NCBI RefSeq assembly: GCF_902809845.1
Contig: NZ_CADDWI010000009.1
Span: forward strand, 186,001 to 250,000
Reading direction: 5' to 3'
Source: Chelativorans sp. Marseille-P2723
GTDB lineage: Bacteria > Pseudomonadota > Alphaproteobacteria > Rhizobiales > Rhizobiaceae
Length of the DNA: 64,000 nucleotides
Both the position numbers and the translations under genes were made by a program. Position 1 is the first letter of the stretch, and every line of letters begins with the position of its first letter. The notes under the pieces were generated by a model. That model saw only the letters and a list, made by a program, of their open reading frames with translations, ran no database searches and had not been told where the DNA came from. Below are positions 1 to 9,416 of the stretch, piece by piece.

Positions 1-305
1 ACCAGCGGGAGACGCCGTATGGCATGCTGCTGCATGAGTTCCACGACCTTGCCAAGGTCGGAACCGATGTCGCAGGTGACCACCTCTTCAGACATGATCT
101 CCGACAGCCGTGTAGCCGGATCGAGGGCGCCACCGAGCACTGCAAGCGCCAGGTCGCGGTCGGTAACGATGCCGGCAATTGCCTGCTTGTCGACCACGAG
201 AACGGCCCCGATATGGTTGTCGGCCATCGCTCGCGCCGCCTGATACGCGGTCGACCTTGGGGTGAGAACTACCATTCGTGACCTCCGGAAGCGCGCAAGC
301 GACAT
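1..305 (-). CDS. CBS-domain protein, 3' end beyond the window
   Basis: This is the N-terminal part (about 101 residues) of a protein made of CBS domains, small modules that bind adenine nucleotides or regulate a partner domain. The first CBS motif is clear around residues 15-60, including GIVTDRDL near residues 45-52, and a second repeat begins with EIMSEEVVTC. I chose the ATG at 303-305 because an AGGAGG ribosome site lies seven bases before it; a second in-frame ATG at 275 is possible. Reading continues off the left edge, so length and any extra domain are unknown. Stand-alone two-CBS proteins of about 140 residues are common in Rhizobiales. Confidence 0.8.
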   Translation of the reverse strand, partial: MSLARFRRSRMVVLTPRSTAYQAARAMADNHIGAVLVVDKQAIAGIVTDRDLALAVLGGALDPATRLSEIMSEEVVTCDIGSDLGKVVELMQQHAIRRLPL

Positions 306-637
306 CTCCATACCTCCTCTGCTAGGCAGCCTCGATTCTGTCGCCCGAAGGGCTCTAACGCGGGAGGCCGGCAATGGCGGTTGGGTCAGTACATCAGCCT
401 TCTTGCCCGACCCGGCTGCAGTTGCGCAGCGCTTCAAGGCGGCGCAAGATCCAACCCATGCGGCTGCGAATTGTTCCTGTCGCGGGGAGCATCGGCGGGA
501 TCGGTGTGATCGGCTTCCGGCAGTCAATCGGCGGCACCCTTCAATGGTAAGCGCTCGTTCAAAGTCGACTTGCAACAACGCGAAATGAAAGAGGCTCACG
601 AGGGGGCGAGGCCCTTGGGCCTCGTCCGCAGGTTCAA
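306..637. other. intergenic region between CBS gene and potD
   Basis: No coding sequence is convincing here. Both flanking genes point left, so this gap carries the promoter of the CBS gene and the end of the polyamine-transport transcript. The only structure seen is the hairpin at 607-624. Confidence 0.6.
607..624 (-). terminator. hairpin just after potD
   Basis: A perfect seven-base-pair stem CGAGGCC/GGCCTCG with a four-base loop lies 13 bases beyond the potD stop codon. There is no clear run of T after it on the minus strand, so it may be a weak terminator or a transcript-protecting hairpin. Confidence 0.45.
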
Positions 638-1705
638 TCAGCGCTTGAGCTGAAACTCCTGCCACTCTGCCTCATATCGGTCGAGGTAGATGGCAGACTG
701 CTCGTCGTTGAAGATCACGGCGTCCTTGATATTGTCAGGGTGGGTGATCATCTGGCCAGCCTGATCCGGCGTGGCCTTGCCCGCTGACTTCTCTAGAACC
801 GGAGCGTAAATGCCCATGGGAATGAGACGGTCCTGGGCCTCTTCCGAAATGGCATAGTTGATCAGCTCCATAGCGAGGTCCTTGTAGGGTGAACCCTTCG
901 GAATGATGAAGGCGTTCCCCCATGCAATGCCATCCTTCAGCGTCATGGCAACAGGGGCGTCCTCCCTCTGCGCATCGAGGATGCGACCGTTCCACGCCAT
1001 TGCGATTGCAACCTCGCCCGTCGACAGAAGCTGCGGCGCTTGCGCGCCAGAGCTCCACCAAACAGCGACGTGCGGTTTGATTTCTTCCATTTTCTGGAAC
1101 ATCAACCGCACTTTCTCTTCCGTTACCGGATAGATCTCGTCTGCCGGAACACCGGCTGCCCTCAAAGCCGCTTCATAATTGTAGTGCATGCGCGAGTAGA
1201 GACTGCGCGGACCGGGGAACTCCTCGACATTCCAGAAGTCGGCCCAGGATTTCGGCTCCCTCCCCTCCGGGAAGGCGTCTGTGTTGTAGGCTACGACCGT
1301 TGCACCTGTGCTGGTAAAAACGCCGAATTCAGCCTTCCAATCATCCGCAAGGTCGTCGTTCCTGATGACGCTATAGTCCATCGGCTCCGCTAGATTCTGA
1401 TCCTTGGCCTGATACATCCACTGACCGCCAACGCAGACGAGATCCCATTCGACGTTTCCAGCCTCGACCTGAGCCTTGATCTTCGCGTAGTTGGTCGGCG
1501 AATCCTCGGCAAATCTCATGCCCCGCTCGGCAAAGAATGGCTCGATGAAGGCCGTCTTCTCCATTTCCTGCAGGGCGCCTCCCCACGAGCAGAATGTGAA
1601 TGGCCGAGAAGGCTGCGCGATCGCGGTCGCGCCGAATCCGGCCGGCAAGATCGCTGCGGCGCCAAGCGCGGTGCCTGACTTGATCAATGTACGGCGATTC
1701 ATCAT
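638..1705 (-). CDS. potD: polyamine-type ABC transporter, periplasmic binding protein
   Basis: This is the solute-binding subunit of a spermidine/putrescine-family ABC importer. It has 355 residues, normal for PotD-like proteins. The N-terminus carries a Tat-like signal (NRRTLIK) followed by an alanine-rich stretch with likely cleavage after AIA near residue 30. The mature protein starts with the family's SWGG region near residue 40. It is the last gene of a leftward operon (potB, potC, potA, potD), 18 bases after potA. The family also contains binding proteins for other cationic or carboxylated small molecules, so the exact substrate is inferred only at the family level. Confidence 0.85.
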   Translation of the reverse strand: MMNRRTLIKSGTALGAAAILPAGFGATAIAQPSRPFTFCSWGGALQEMEKTAFIEPFFAERGMRFAEDSPTNYAKIKAQVEAGNVEWDLVCVGGQWMYQAKDQNLAEPMDYSVIRNDDLADDWKAEFGVFTSTGATVVAYNTDAFPEGREPKSWADFWNVEEFPGPRSLYSRMHYNYEAALRAAGVPADEIYPVTEEKVRLMFQKMEEIKPHVAVWWSSGAQAPQLLSTGEVAIAMAWNGRILDAQREDAPVAMTLKDGIAWGNAFIIPKGSPYKDLAMELINYAISEEAQDRLIPMGIYAPVLEKSAGKATPDQAGQMITHPDNIKDAVIFNDEQSAIYLDRYEAEWQEFQLKR

Positions 1706-1723
1706 GGTAAACTCCTTCTACTA

Positions 1724-2818
1724 TTATGCCGCCCGCCCAGTATCTTTGAGCAGGCGGACGTTCTGCGGATGCCAACGGATCCGCATCTTTTCTCCCTCAC
1801 GCACAGGAGGCAGGCCCATCTGTCGCATCCAGACGGAATGCCCTGTTGCAAGTTCCAGCTTGAGTGCAGTGAGCTCGCCGAGATAGACGGCCTCTTCGAC
1901 TCCAGCCTCGATGCCAGGCTCGTTCTCGGGCGCAGGTGTAAGATCTTCCGGTCGGACGAGCAGGAGAGCGCGATCATTCCTCATCGGCATGCCATCATGC
2001 GCCTGCATGCTCCAGATGCGGGATTCACCTTCAACCCGATATGAGATTTCGCGTCCCGACCGCTCGGCGATTTCAACGGGCAGCAGGTTCGATTCCCCGA
2101 GAAATCTTGCGACGAAGACATTCTTCGGTTCCCGGTAAAGCTCTGTCGGCGTGCCCACCTGTTCGATGCGGCCCTGGCTCATGACGGCGATACGGTCTGA
2201 CATGACCAGCGCTTCTTCCTGGTCATGGGTCACGTAGATGGTCGTACGGCGATGCTCGTTATGGATCCGGCGGATCTCAAGCTGCACGTGCTTGCGCAAC
2301 TGGCGATCAAGGGCGCTGAGCGGCTCGTCCATGAGCAGAAGATCAGGCCTGATCACCATGGCGCGAGCGAGCGCGACGCGCTGCTGCTGCCCGCCGGAAA
2401 GCTGCTGAATCCTACGCTCTTCAAAGCCCTCAAGCTGGACCATGGCAAGAACAGCGCGCACGCGCGTGCGGATCTCTGCCTCCGGTATGCGGCGGACCTT
2501 CAGCCCATAGGCAATGTTATCGAAGACGTTCAGATGCGGGAACAGCGCATAGTTCTGGAACACCATGCCGATATTGCGGTGGCGCGGCGGCAGATGCGTG
2601 ACATCGCGGTTTCCCAACAGGACCCGCCCCCTATCCGGAGAAACATAACCGGCGGCGATGTTGAGCAGCGTCGTCTTCCCGCTTCCCGATGGTCCAAGAA
2701 GCGTCAAGAACTCGCCGGGGCCGACCTTCAGCGAAGTGGGCAGGAGCGCCTGAACCGTGTCAAAGCTCTTGCTTACCTCATTGAAGAAAATCGGGTTGCC
2801 TTGTGCAGAATCTCTCAT
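1724..2818 (-). CDS. potA: polyamine-type ABC transporter, ATPase
   Basis: ATP-hydrolysing subunit that powers the adjacent permeases. Over 364 residues it shows Walker A GPSGSGKTT (42-50), Q-loop VFQNYALFPH, signature LSGGQ (140-144), Walker B LLLMDEP (160-166) and the switch histidine VTHDQ (198). A C-terminal TOBE-type regulatory domain follows (about 270-360). I placed the start at the ATG at 2816-2818, two bases from the potC stop. A longer reading frame runs back into potC but the extra residues do not look like PotA. It sits between potC and potD in one operon. Confidence 0.9.
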   Translation of the reverse strand: MRDSAQGNPIFFNEVSKSFDTVQALLPTSLKVGPGEFLTLLGPSGSGKTTLLNIAAGYVSPDRGRVLLGNRDVTHLPPRHRNIGMVFQNYALFPHLNVFDNIAYGLKVRRIPEAEIRTRVRAVLAMVQLEGFEERRIQQLSGGQQQRVALARAMVIRPDLLLMDEPLSALDRQLRKHVQLEIRRIHNEHRRTTIYVTHDQEEALVMSDRIAVMSQGRIEQVGTPTELYREPKNVFVARFLGESNLLPVEIAERSGREISYRVEGESRIWSMQAHDGMPMRNDRALLLVRPEDLTPAPENEPGIEAGVEEAVYLGELTALKLELATGHSVWMRQMGLPPVREGEKMRIRWHPQNVRLLKDTGRAA

Positions 2819-2820
2819 GT

Positions 2821-3609
2821 TCAGGTTGCACCTCTTGATCGGATGAACTGGACCAGCAGGAACAGCAGCACTGTGGCAATCAGGATTACGGTGGAGGCGG
2901 CAGCAGCGACGGGCGTGAACTCGATCCGAATCTGCTCCCAAAGCTGAATGGGAAGCGTCTTCGCGCTGACACCGGAAAGGAAGATCGAAATCACGACTTC
3001 GTCAAAGGAGGTGATAAACGCAAAGGCTCCGCCGGCCGCCAACCCCGGCCTGATCGCCGGCAGCGTCACGGTGCGGAAGATGTAAAGCGGCTCTGCCCCA
3101 AGCCCTGCTGCAGCTCGTGGCAAGGAAGGATCAAGGCGCGCCAAGGAGATCCCGACATTCAGGACCACGAAGGGCATGCATAACAGGGTATGTCCCAGCG
3201 CCAGCCCCAGAACACTGCCATGCAGGCCGATGTCCAGCATGACATAATAGAGCGCGATGCTCGTCATGATTACCGGCACGATCAGCGGCGCAAGCATCAG
3301 CCCTGTCAAAAGGCCCTTTGTGCGCGCCTCGACCCGCTCCAGTCCCAGCGCTGCCAAGGTGCCGATCACGAGGGAGATGAAGGTCGCCAAAAGCGCAACC
3401 TTCGTGCTGGTCAAAATCGCAGCCAGCCAGGCCGGATCGCTGAAAAAAGCTTCATACCAGCGGGTTGAAAGCGCCTGCGGAGGGATCTTGATAAAGGAAG
3501 ATCGATTGAAAGAGGCCGGCACGACCGCGAAAATCGGCAGCACCAGAAAGGCCAGCACAAGCGCGCCAAGCACCTGAGCAAAGCCGGCGCCGTAACTACG
3601 CTCCCTCAT
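2821..3609 (-). CDS. potC: polyamine-type ABC transporter, permease (PotC-like)
   Basis: Inner-membrane permease of 262 residues with about six hydrophobic segments. The cytoplasmic coupling (EAA-like) loop, which docks on the ATPase, is visible as AAAGLGAEPLYIFRTVTLP at about residues 190-208. The start overlaps the potB stop by four bases (ATGA), which implies translational coupling. Together with PotB it forms the transmembrane channel of the importer. Confidence 0.88.
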   Translation of the reverse strand: MRERSYGAGFAQVLGALVLAFLVLPIFAVVPASFNRSSFIKIPPQALSTRWYEAFFSDPAWLAAILTSTKVALLATFISLVIGTLAALGLERVEARTKGLLTGLMLAPLIVPVIMTSIALYYVMLDIGLHGSVLGLALGHTLLCMPFVVLNVGISLARLDPSLPRAAAGLGAEPLYIFRTVTLPAIRPGLAAGGAFAFITSFDEVVISIFLSGVSAKTLPIQLWEQIRIEFTPVAAAASTVILIATVLLFLLVQFIRSRGAT

Positions 3610-4520
3610 CGCGTCACCAGCATCTGCCCGATCGACAGGAAGCGTGCTGCTACTGCCAGGATTACAAGGATGATAAACAGGAGGATGAAGGATGCTGCCG
3701 CGGCAAGCGGCCAGACAAGGCGCTCATTGACAAAGTTGTCAATCAGCATCGCAACCGTGAGATTGTGGAACCCGCCAAGAAGCATCGGCGTAATGTAGAA
3801 GCCGAGTGAAAGCAGGAAAACGAACGTGGCGCCCGCCGCAACGCCAGCGGCAGTGAGCGGAAGGGTCACCCGAAGAAACGTCTGCAACCCGGAGGCTCCG
3901 AGTCCGTTGCTTGCCTGCAGCAAGCGCGGATCGAGTTTCAGCAGGGAGGCATAGATCGGCAGCACCGCATATGGGAGCAGCACGTGAATCATGCCAAGAT
4001 GGACAGCTAAGTCATTGAACAGGAGTTTCAGCGGCTGGTCGGTAACGCCGAGCCACATCAGCGTAGAGTTCACCGGCCCATTGCGCTCCAGCAGCAACAT
4101 CCAGCTAAAGGTGCGCACAAGCACGCTGATCCAGAAAGGCACCAGCACGCAGTAAATGGCCAAGGTGAGCCATCCGTCCTTGAGCCGGGAAAGAAGATAG
4201 GCTGCCGGATACGCGAGCAGGACAGAAATCACCGTGACGGTTACAGCAAGAATCAGTGTCTGCACGAAAACGGCGCGGAAAACCTCGCTTCCGATGATTT
4301 CGCGATAGGCCGACAGCGTGCCGCCCTCACTTTCCAGGCTTAGCGTGAAGAGCTTGATGAGCGGGAATACAAATCCACCGGTGAGAAAGAGGACGGCCGG
4401 TAGCAGGAGCAGACAGGTGACGATGGCTTCGCGCGAGGCCAGCTTCGTGGCAAAGACCCTTCCCGCCCTGTGGATCGGATACGCGATCTTCTGCTCCCTG
4501 CTTGTCTCTGCCGTTGTCAT
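3606..4520 (-). CDS. potB: polyamine-type ABC transporter, permease (PotB-like)
   Basis: First gene of the leftward operon, 304 residues, with about six membrane segments after a hydrophilic N-terminal stretch of roughly 30 residues. The EAA-like coupling loop is visible as ASNGLGASGLQTFLRVTLP at about residues 203-221. The C-terminal end overlaps potC by four bases. The long gap upstream (4521-5461) must hold the promoter of the whole operon; I could not identify it with confidence. Confidence 0.88.
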   Translation of the reverse strand: MTTAETSREQKIAYPIHRAGRVFATKLASREAIVTCLLLLPAVLFLTGGFVFPLIKLFTLSLESEGGTLSAYREIIGSEVFRAVFVQTLILAVTVTVISVLLAYPAAYLLSRLKDGWLTLAIYCVLVPFWISVLVRTFSWMLLLERNGPVNSTLMWLGVTDQPLKLLFNDLAVHLGMIHVLLPYAVLPIYASLLKLDPRLLQASNGLGASGLQTFLRVTLPLTAAGVAAGATFVFLLSLGFYITPMLLGGFHNLTVAMLIDNFVNERLVWPLAAAASFILLFIILVILAVAARFLSIGQMLVTR

Positions 4521-5461
4521 ACATGCCTCATCAAACCGTTAAGCCAAAAATCCGCAAATCACTCCGGCCTTTAGTCGCCGTCCGCTGGATGCGGAGATGT
4601 TCTTCCCTGATCGCGCCGACGGATTGCCGGGGTGAATGCAGTTTGCCGCAGCCTTCAGCTCTGGCGCATTGCTGTTAAGTAGCCTGCCGTTTACCGCGCG
4701 GGAGGATTCGCCGCGCTTGTGGCGTGAAGATCTACTGATCGACGGCCAGAGGCGAGCATCAAGGTGACCGCCTGCAATTTTGCAGCTCGACGACCCAAAG
4801 AGTTCAACAGCGTCTTTGCCGGATAGCTACAGTCAATATGCATGTAGCAGGAGATCGTCGGTCGATCAAAGCGACGACATTCCCGACGAAGCGTTACCAA
4901 CCCGGAAATGTATATCTCTCAAATCTCAAAGTATTTACAGCATGCCACATACGAAACGAGCGAAATTCCGCTTCATCAAAAATAATCTCACTACACGCTC
5001 AAGACACAATTCAAGTATACAAGACATTAATACTTGATATCATAAGACGCCATCATCCGCATTTATGACTTTATTTCGCTTATGTCAAGATCATCGACTG
5101 TGTCAACATCGTCGCAGGCGGAAGACGCGTATTTAACCGTAGCCGCAGTTTGTCACGGCGGGACTGCCGGCGTGAGGGCAAGACAATCTGGTCCGCATCA
5201 AAAATCACACGTAATGCGCTGAAAATGCTCTACACCCGCTACTGCGGGTTGCAGCACCGCGCGTGCGAGGACGGAGCGCGTTCCGATCGCCCTGCTTACG
5301 GCGCCCTCATTCTTGCTGGCCTGCTCCTGTGGTAGGCTGGCTCAGCACAGCCTCGTAGCCGCAGCGATGATGATTTCAAAATAACGCTTGCAATAAAATG
5401 CAAACATATCTACTTGGTGTCATCCGCTTAGCGGACACAAGTAAGAACAAGAGGACGAATC
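4521..5461. other. long gene-free region, partly AT-rich
   Basis: Nine hundred and forty bases between the divergent potB and blh genes carry no convincing gene. Bases about 4900-5100 are clearly richer in A and T than their surroundings. Short open frames are present but lack ribosome sites and recognisable composition. The right end holds the blh promoter and operator candidates (5371-5435). Confidence 0.6.
5371..5435 (+). promoter_or_regulatory. blh promoter with overlapping palindrome
   Basis: A 16-base inverted repeat TTGCA-ATAAAA-TGCAA (5388-5403) overlaps a possible -10 box TAAAAT (5394-5399), the position expected for a repressor site. A second short hairpin TCCGC-TTA-GCGGA lies at 5423-5435 in the presumed leader. 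By analogy with known bigR systems the ArsR protein encoded downstream is the likely binder; this is inference. Confidence 0.5.
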
Positions 5462-6346
5462 ATGACAGCTAGGCCGGAAGTCACAGGGTTCTACGATAAG
5501 CGCACTGGGTCGATCCAGTATGTAGTTGCCGACCGGGAAACAAAGACGTGCGCCATAATCGATCCGGTGCTTGACTATGACGAAAAATCCGCTTCGACGG
5601 CTACTACTCATGCCGACAATATACTCAAGTTCATCGCCGACAAAGGCTACAACGTTCAATGGATTCTCGACACCCATCCTCATGCGGATCACGTTTCTGC
5701 CGCTTCCTATCTGAAGGAAAAGACGGGTGCACCCATCGCCATTGGCGAGAAGGTCACCGAGGTGCAGAAGCTGTGGAAGGATTTCTACAACCGGCCTGAC
5801 TTTCCGGCGGACGGATCCCAATGGGACAAGCTCTTCGCGGACGGTGAAACCTTCAAGATCGGGAATATCGGCGCGAGGGTGATGTTCTCGCCGGGGCACA
5901 CGCTGGCCTCGATCACCTATGTCATAGGTGATGCGGCCTTCGTCCACGACACGCTGTTCATGCCAGACTCCGGAACAGCCCGCGCTGATTTCCCCGGCGG
6001 CAGTGCGAAGCAGCTATGGAAGTCGATCCAGGACATCCTCGCTTTACCTGACGAAACCCGCATTTTCACCGGCCATGACTATCAGCCGGGAGGACGGGAA
6101 CCGAAGTGGGAATCCACTGTCGCGGAGCAGAAGGAAACGAACATCCACATGTCGGTCTACAAGACCGAGGAGGAGTTCGTGAAGGCACGCGAGGCCCGGG
6201 ACAAGACGCTTCCCATGCCGAAGCTGATCCTGCACGTCCTGCAGATCAACACCAATGCAGGACGTTTGCCCGAGCCTGAGGACAACGGGCGCCGCTACCT
6301 GAAGATTCCGCTGAATCTGCTGGAAGGCGCAGCCTGGGGCGATTAA
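5462..6346 (+). CDS. blh: persulfide dioxygenase-type metallo-beta-lactamase-fold protein
   Basis: Blh/ETHE1-like enzymes oxidise glutathione persulfide to sulfite in the cytoplasm, detoxifying hydrogen sulfide. The 294-residue protein has the metal-binding motif THPHADH (H72, H74, D76, H77), H146 in SPGHTLAS, D169 in FMPDSGTARADFP and H205 in FTGHDY. The DSGTARADFP segment is typical of the persulfide dioxygenase branch rather than of glyoxalase II. An AGAGG ribosome site precedes the start. The next gene, four bases downstream, is the BigR-like repressor, so the pair forms the known blh-bigR arrangement. Confidence 0.88.
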   Translation: MTARPEVTGFYDKRTGSIQYVVADRETKTCAIIDPVLDYDEKSASTATTHADNILKFIADKGYNVQWILDTHPHADHVSAASYLKEKTGAPIAIGEKVTEVQKLWKDFYNRPDFPADGSQWDKLFADGETFKIGNIGARVMFSPGHTLASITYVIGDAAFVHDTLFMPDSGTARADFPGGSAKQLWKSIQDILALPDETRIFTGHDYQPGGREPKWESTVAEQKETNIHMSVYKTEEEFVKAREARDKTLPMPKLILHVLQINTNAGRLPEPEDNGRRYLKIPLNLLEGAAWGD

Positions 6347-6350
6347 TGGG

Positions 6351-6659
6351 ATGACACTGATTGCGGATGAAGCTCGGGAACTGAAGGGAAAGGCCGGGGA
6401 AGCCACGGCCTTTCTCAAGAAGCTGGCCAACCGGGATCGTTTGCTGGTGGCCTGCGCACTCGTCGAGGGCGAGCGATCAGTGCGGGAGCTGGAGGATGGG
6501 CTCGGCATTCGCCAGCCCGGCCTCTCGCAACAGCTTGGCGAATTGCGCGAGGCAGGGCTCATCGCCGGACGCAAGGAAGGCAAACAGGTATTTTATCGCT
6601 TGGCTGACCCGCGGATCGAGACGTTCATCCACACCATGCATCAACTGTTCTGCAAATAG
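6351..6659 (+). CDS. bigR: ArsR-family redox-sensing repressor (BigR-like)
   Basis: Small winged-helix repressor of 102 residues. The helix-turn-helix spans about residues 45-70 (RQPGLSQQLGELREAGLI). Two cysteines, C35 in LLVACAL and C101 next to the C-terminus, sit where BigR/YgaV-type regulators form a disulfide or polysulfide bridge on sensing reactive sulfur. It probably represses its own operon through the palindrome at 5388-5403. Translation is likely coupled to blh, whose stop lies four bases upstream. Confidence 0.85.
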   Translation: MTLIADEARELKGKAGEATAFLKKLANRDRLLVACALVEGERSVRELEDGLGIRQPGLSQQLGELREAGLIAGRKEGKQVFYRLADPRIETFIHTMHQLFCK

Positions 6660-7082
6660 ACGGGACCATCGTCTCCGCAAACCGCTGGGCCGGCATGTTC
6701 ATCGCCATCGGCTCCCGCTTGCATCCGTTTTGGTCTGTCTGTTTCGTCTTCCGTCGTGCCGGGACGTTGATGTTCGGCTGATTTGCGGGTTGTGCTTGCC
6801 CGCTGTACTCAGCAGAGGCTGGAGACACATGGAGCGAGCTCGGCTTGAGCCAGCTTGCATTCCTCGGTATGCCGCCAATTACAAACAGCAAAGGGCTATT
6901 CGCATCCCCTGCCAGAGCGCCCTAGCCGCAAAACTTATCCATCGGAGGAATAGGAGAATGCGCTTGCCCTAGCCTCAAGGGACTGCTGATCCGGTGCCTA
7001 AGTTCACCGCCGCTTAATCCTCAACCGGGCTGTAAATCGCCTTGCCTCCCCGGGCAACACCGTCCGCTTTAGAGTTCTCCTC
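6660..7082. other. gene-free gap between bigR and sulP
   Basis: No supported gene is seen in these 423 bases. A short inverted repeat TTGCC-N6-GGCAA lies at 7042-7057, just before the sulP start. In other genomes genes for YeeE/TauE-type sulfur transporters occupy this operon position, but I could not align any frame here to such proteins. Confidence 0.5.
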
Positions 7083-8825
7083 GTGCCGGCGTCCTTGTTC
7101 ATGATCAATCGTTATTTCCCGTTCCTCCAGTGGGCCAACGCCTATAACAGCGTGACACTGTCAAGCGATCTTCTTGCGGCAGTGATCGTGACGATCATGC
7201 TGATCCCGCAATCGCTTGCCTATGCAATGCTGGCTGGCCTGCCAGCCGAAGTGGGACTTTACGCCTCGATCCTGCCTCTGGTGGCCTATGCAATATTCGG
7301 TACCAGCCGCACGCTGGCCGTCGGCCCGGTAGCCGTCGTCTCCCTGATGACAGCTTCAGCAATCGGCGAGATTGCCGCAGAAGGCACTCCCGACTACCTC
7401 GGCGCTGCGATTGTTTTGGCTCTGCTTTCGGGCGGTATGCTCGTCGTAATGGGTATTTTCCGACTGGGGTTCCTTGCCAATTTCCTTTCGCACCCGGTCA
7501 TCTCGGGCTTCATCACCGCTTCCGGCCTGCTGATCGCTGCTGGACAGGTTCGCCACATTCTTGGCGTGCCGGGAGGCGGAAGCACCCTCCCCGAAATTCT
7601 TTCGTCGCTCTTCGGTCAGGTCACCGCCATCAATCCGGCAACGCTCTCCATCGGAACCGGCGTTCTGATATTCCTGTTTTTCGCCCGCAAGTCTCTTAAA
7701 TCCATGCTGATCGCTGCCGGCCTCCCGGCGCGGCTTGCCGATATGATTGCCAAAGCCGCGCCGATAGTCGCGGTCGCGGCAACCATTGGGCTTGCAGCCG
7801 GGCTTAACCTCGGTACGCACGGTGTCGTTCTGGTCGGAGAAATTCCCCAAGGATTGCCGTCCTTTGGCATGCCCTCCTTTTCTCTCGACCTTGTCTCCAC
7901 TCTGCTTGTCCCGGCATTTCTCATCTCGGTGGTGGGCTTCGTGGAGTCGGTCTCAGTGGGACAGACGCTCGCCGCCAAGCGACGCCAGCGCATTGATCCC
8001 GATCAGGAACTCATCGGACTGGGAGTAGCAAATATCGCCGCCGGGCTGTCTTCAGGATATCCGGTCACCGGCGGATTCGCGCGGTCCGTGGTGAATTTCG
8101 ATGCCGGCGCCCAGACGCCAGCGGCCGGCGTTTTTACTGCCGTCGGGATCGCTCTCGCCGCCCTGTTCCTGACCCCGCTGCTGGCGAGCCTGCCCCAGGC
8201 GACGCTGGCTGCCACGATCATCGTCGCCGTGCTTTCTTTGGTGGATTTCGGCGCGGTTCGCAGGGTCTTCGCTTATTCGAAATCCGACTTTGCAGCCATG
8301 GCAGCGACGATCGTCACGACGCTCTGCTGGGGTGTCGAACTCGGCATTGTAGCGGGGGTCCTGCTCTCGCTGCTGCTGCATCTTTACCGGACGAGCAAGC
8401 CGCATAGCGCAATTGTCGGGCAGGTGCCCGGCACTGAACATTACCGCAATGTCGACCGGCACACGGTAATCACCTTCCCCGAGATCCTCTCGATCCGCGT
8501 GGATGAGAGCCTGTACTTTGCCAATTCACGCTTTCTGGAGGACACGATCGCCGTGCACGTCGCCGAACGTCCCGAGGTGAAGCATGTCATCCTGATGTGC
8601 TCGGCCGTTAATGATATTGATGCTTCTGCACTGGAAAGTCTGGAAGAAATCAACCGCCGGCTCTCCGATTCCGGTATCGGCTTCCACCTTTCGGAGGTGA
8701 AGGGGCCGGTCATGGACAGGCTCAAGGGGACGGAATTCCTGAAACATCTGAATGGAGGGGTTTACCTCAGCCAGCACGAGGCCGTGAATATGCTGAGAAC
8801 GACGGAGAAATGCACGGCATCATAG
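7083..8825 (+). CDS. SulP-family anion permease with STAS domain
   Basis: SulP proteins move sulfate, bicarbonate or related anions across the inner membrane. This one has 580 residues: about twelve membrane segments to residue 435, opened by the conserved TIMLIPQSLAYAMLAGLP region (about 36-53), then a cytoplasmic STAS domain (about 455-570). The GTG at 7083 or the ATG at 7101 may start it; neither has a clear ribosome site. Its position after the persulfide dioxygenase and BigR genes suggests export or exchange of sulfite/sulfate formed from sulfide oxidation, although a 423-base gap means it may have its own promoter. Confidence 0.85.
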   Translation: MPASLFMINRYFPFLQWANAYNSVTLSSDLLAAVIVTIMLIPQSLAYAMLAGLPAEVGLYASILPLVAYAIFGTSRTLAVGPVAVVSLMTASAIGEIAAEGTPDYLGAAIVLALLSGGMLVVMGIFRLGFLANFLSHPVISGFITASGLLIAAGQVRHILGVPGGGSTLPEILSSLFGQVTAINPATLSIGTGVLIFLFFARKSLKSMLIAAGLPARLADMIAKAAPIVAVAATIGLAAGLNLGTHGVVLVGEIPQGLPSFGMPSFSLDLVSTLLVPAFLISVVGFVESVSVGQTLAAKRRQRIDPDQELIGLGVANIAAGLSSGYPVTGGFARSVVNFDAGAQTPAAGVFTAVGIALAALFLTPLLASLPQATLAATIIVAVLSLVDFGAVRRVFAYSKSDFAAMAATIVTTLCWGVELGIVAGVLLSLLLHLYRTSKPHSAIVGQVPGTEHYRNVDRHTVITFPEILSIRVDESLYFANSRFLEDTIAVHVAERPEVKHVILMCSAVNDIDASALESLEEINRRLSDSGIGFHLSEVKGPVMDRLKGTEFLKHLNGGVYLSQHEAVNMLRTTEKCTAS

Positions 8826-8966
8826 CCCTCGCGCAGAAAGTTGCGGAGATGATAAGCCACTGCTGCCCGCCTTCTTGGAGCGCCTTGGAACGGCAGGCAC
8901 AATTCCCAGATGTTTCCTCCCTGCCTTGTACATGAAGATGAGGCAGAGAAGGGCGCAGGCTTTATA

Positions 8967-9416
8967 TCACGGCAGTGTGCCCGTCAGAACATAGCGCAAG
9001 ATCTGGACGACCTGTTCGGGTTGCTCCGCAACTGCAAGGGCAGCCGCATCAATCTCCTTCAGTGCATGCTGATGTTCGGGCCCATGTAAAATGATGAGCG
9101 ATTTTCCCAGCGCCGATGCAACGCCTGCATCGAAGGCTGCATTCCATTGCCGGTACTGCTCGCCAAAGCGCACGACCACCACGTCGGCTTGCTCGATGCC
9201 CCGGCGGATACGGATCGCGTTGATCTGGGCGCTCTTGCGATCGTGCCAGAACTTGTTCTCCTCGGGGCCGAGGATCGCGGCACCACAATTGTCGCTTGCC
9301 TCGTGATCGGTCACCGGACCGTCGAAGCTGATATCCAGATCCTTTGCGCCCGTGATGATCTGTTCGCGCCAGTCGGTATGGATCTCACCGGATAGATAGA
9401 CCTTTAGCGTCATCAC
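8967..9416 (-). CDS. YtoQ-family protein
   Basis: A 149-residue cytoplasmic protein matching the YtoQ family, which has a nucleoside 2-deoxyribosyltransferase-like fold. The opening MTLKVYLSGEIHTDWR is the family signature, followed by GPVTDHEASD (about 34-43) and an ADVVVVRFGE strand (about 77-86). The second methionine (9413) is an equally good start. The biological role of the family is not established. It lies 140 bases after gltD on the same strand and could be at the end of the glutamate synthase transcript. Confidence 0.75.
   Translation of the reverse strand: MMTLKVYLSGEIHTDWREQIITGAKDLDISFDGPVTDHEASDNCGAAILGPEENKFWHDRKSAQINAIRIRRGIEQADVVVVRFGEQYRQWNAAFDAGVASALGKSLIILHGPEHQHALKEIDAAALAVAEQPEQVVQILRYVLTGTLP

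Noticed and set aside
6660..7082. Possible decayed sulfur-transporter gene between bigR and sulP
   Set aside because: Short hydrophobic stretches appear in two frames but none aligns convincingly with YeeE/TauE proteins.
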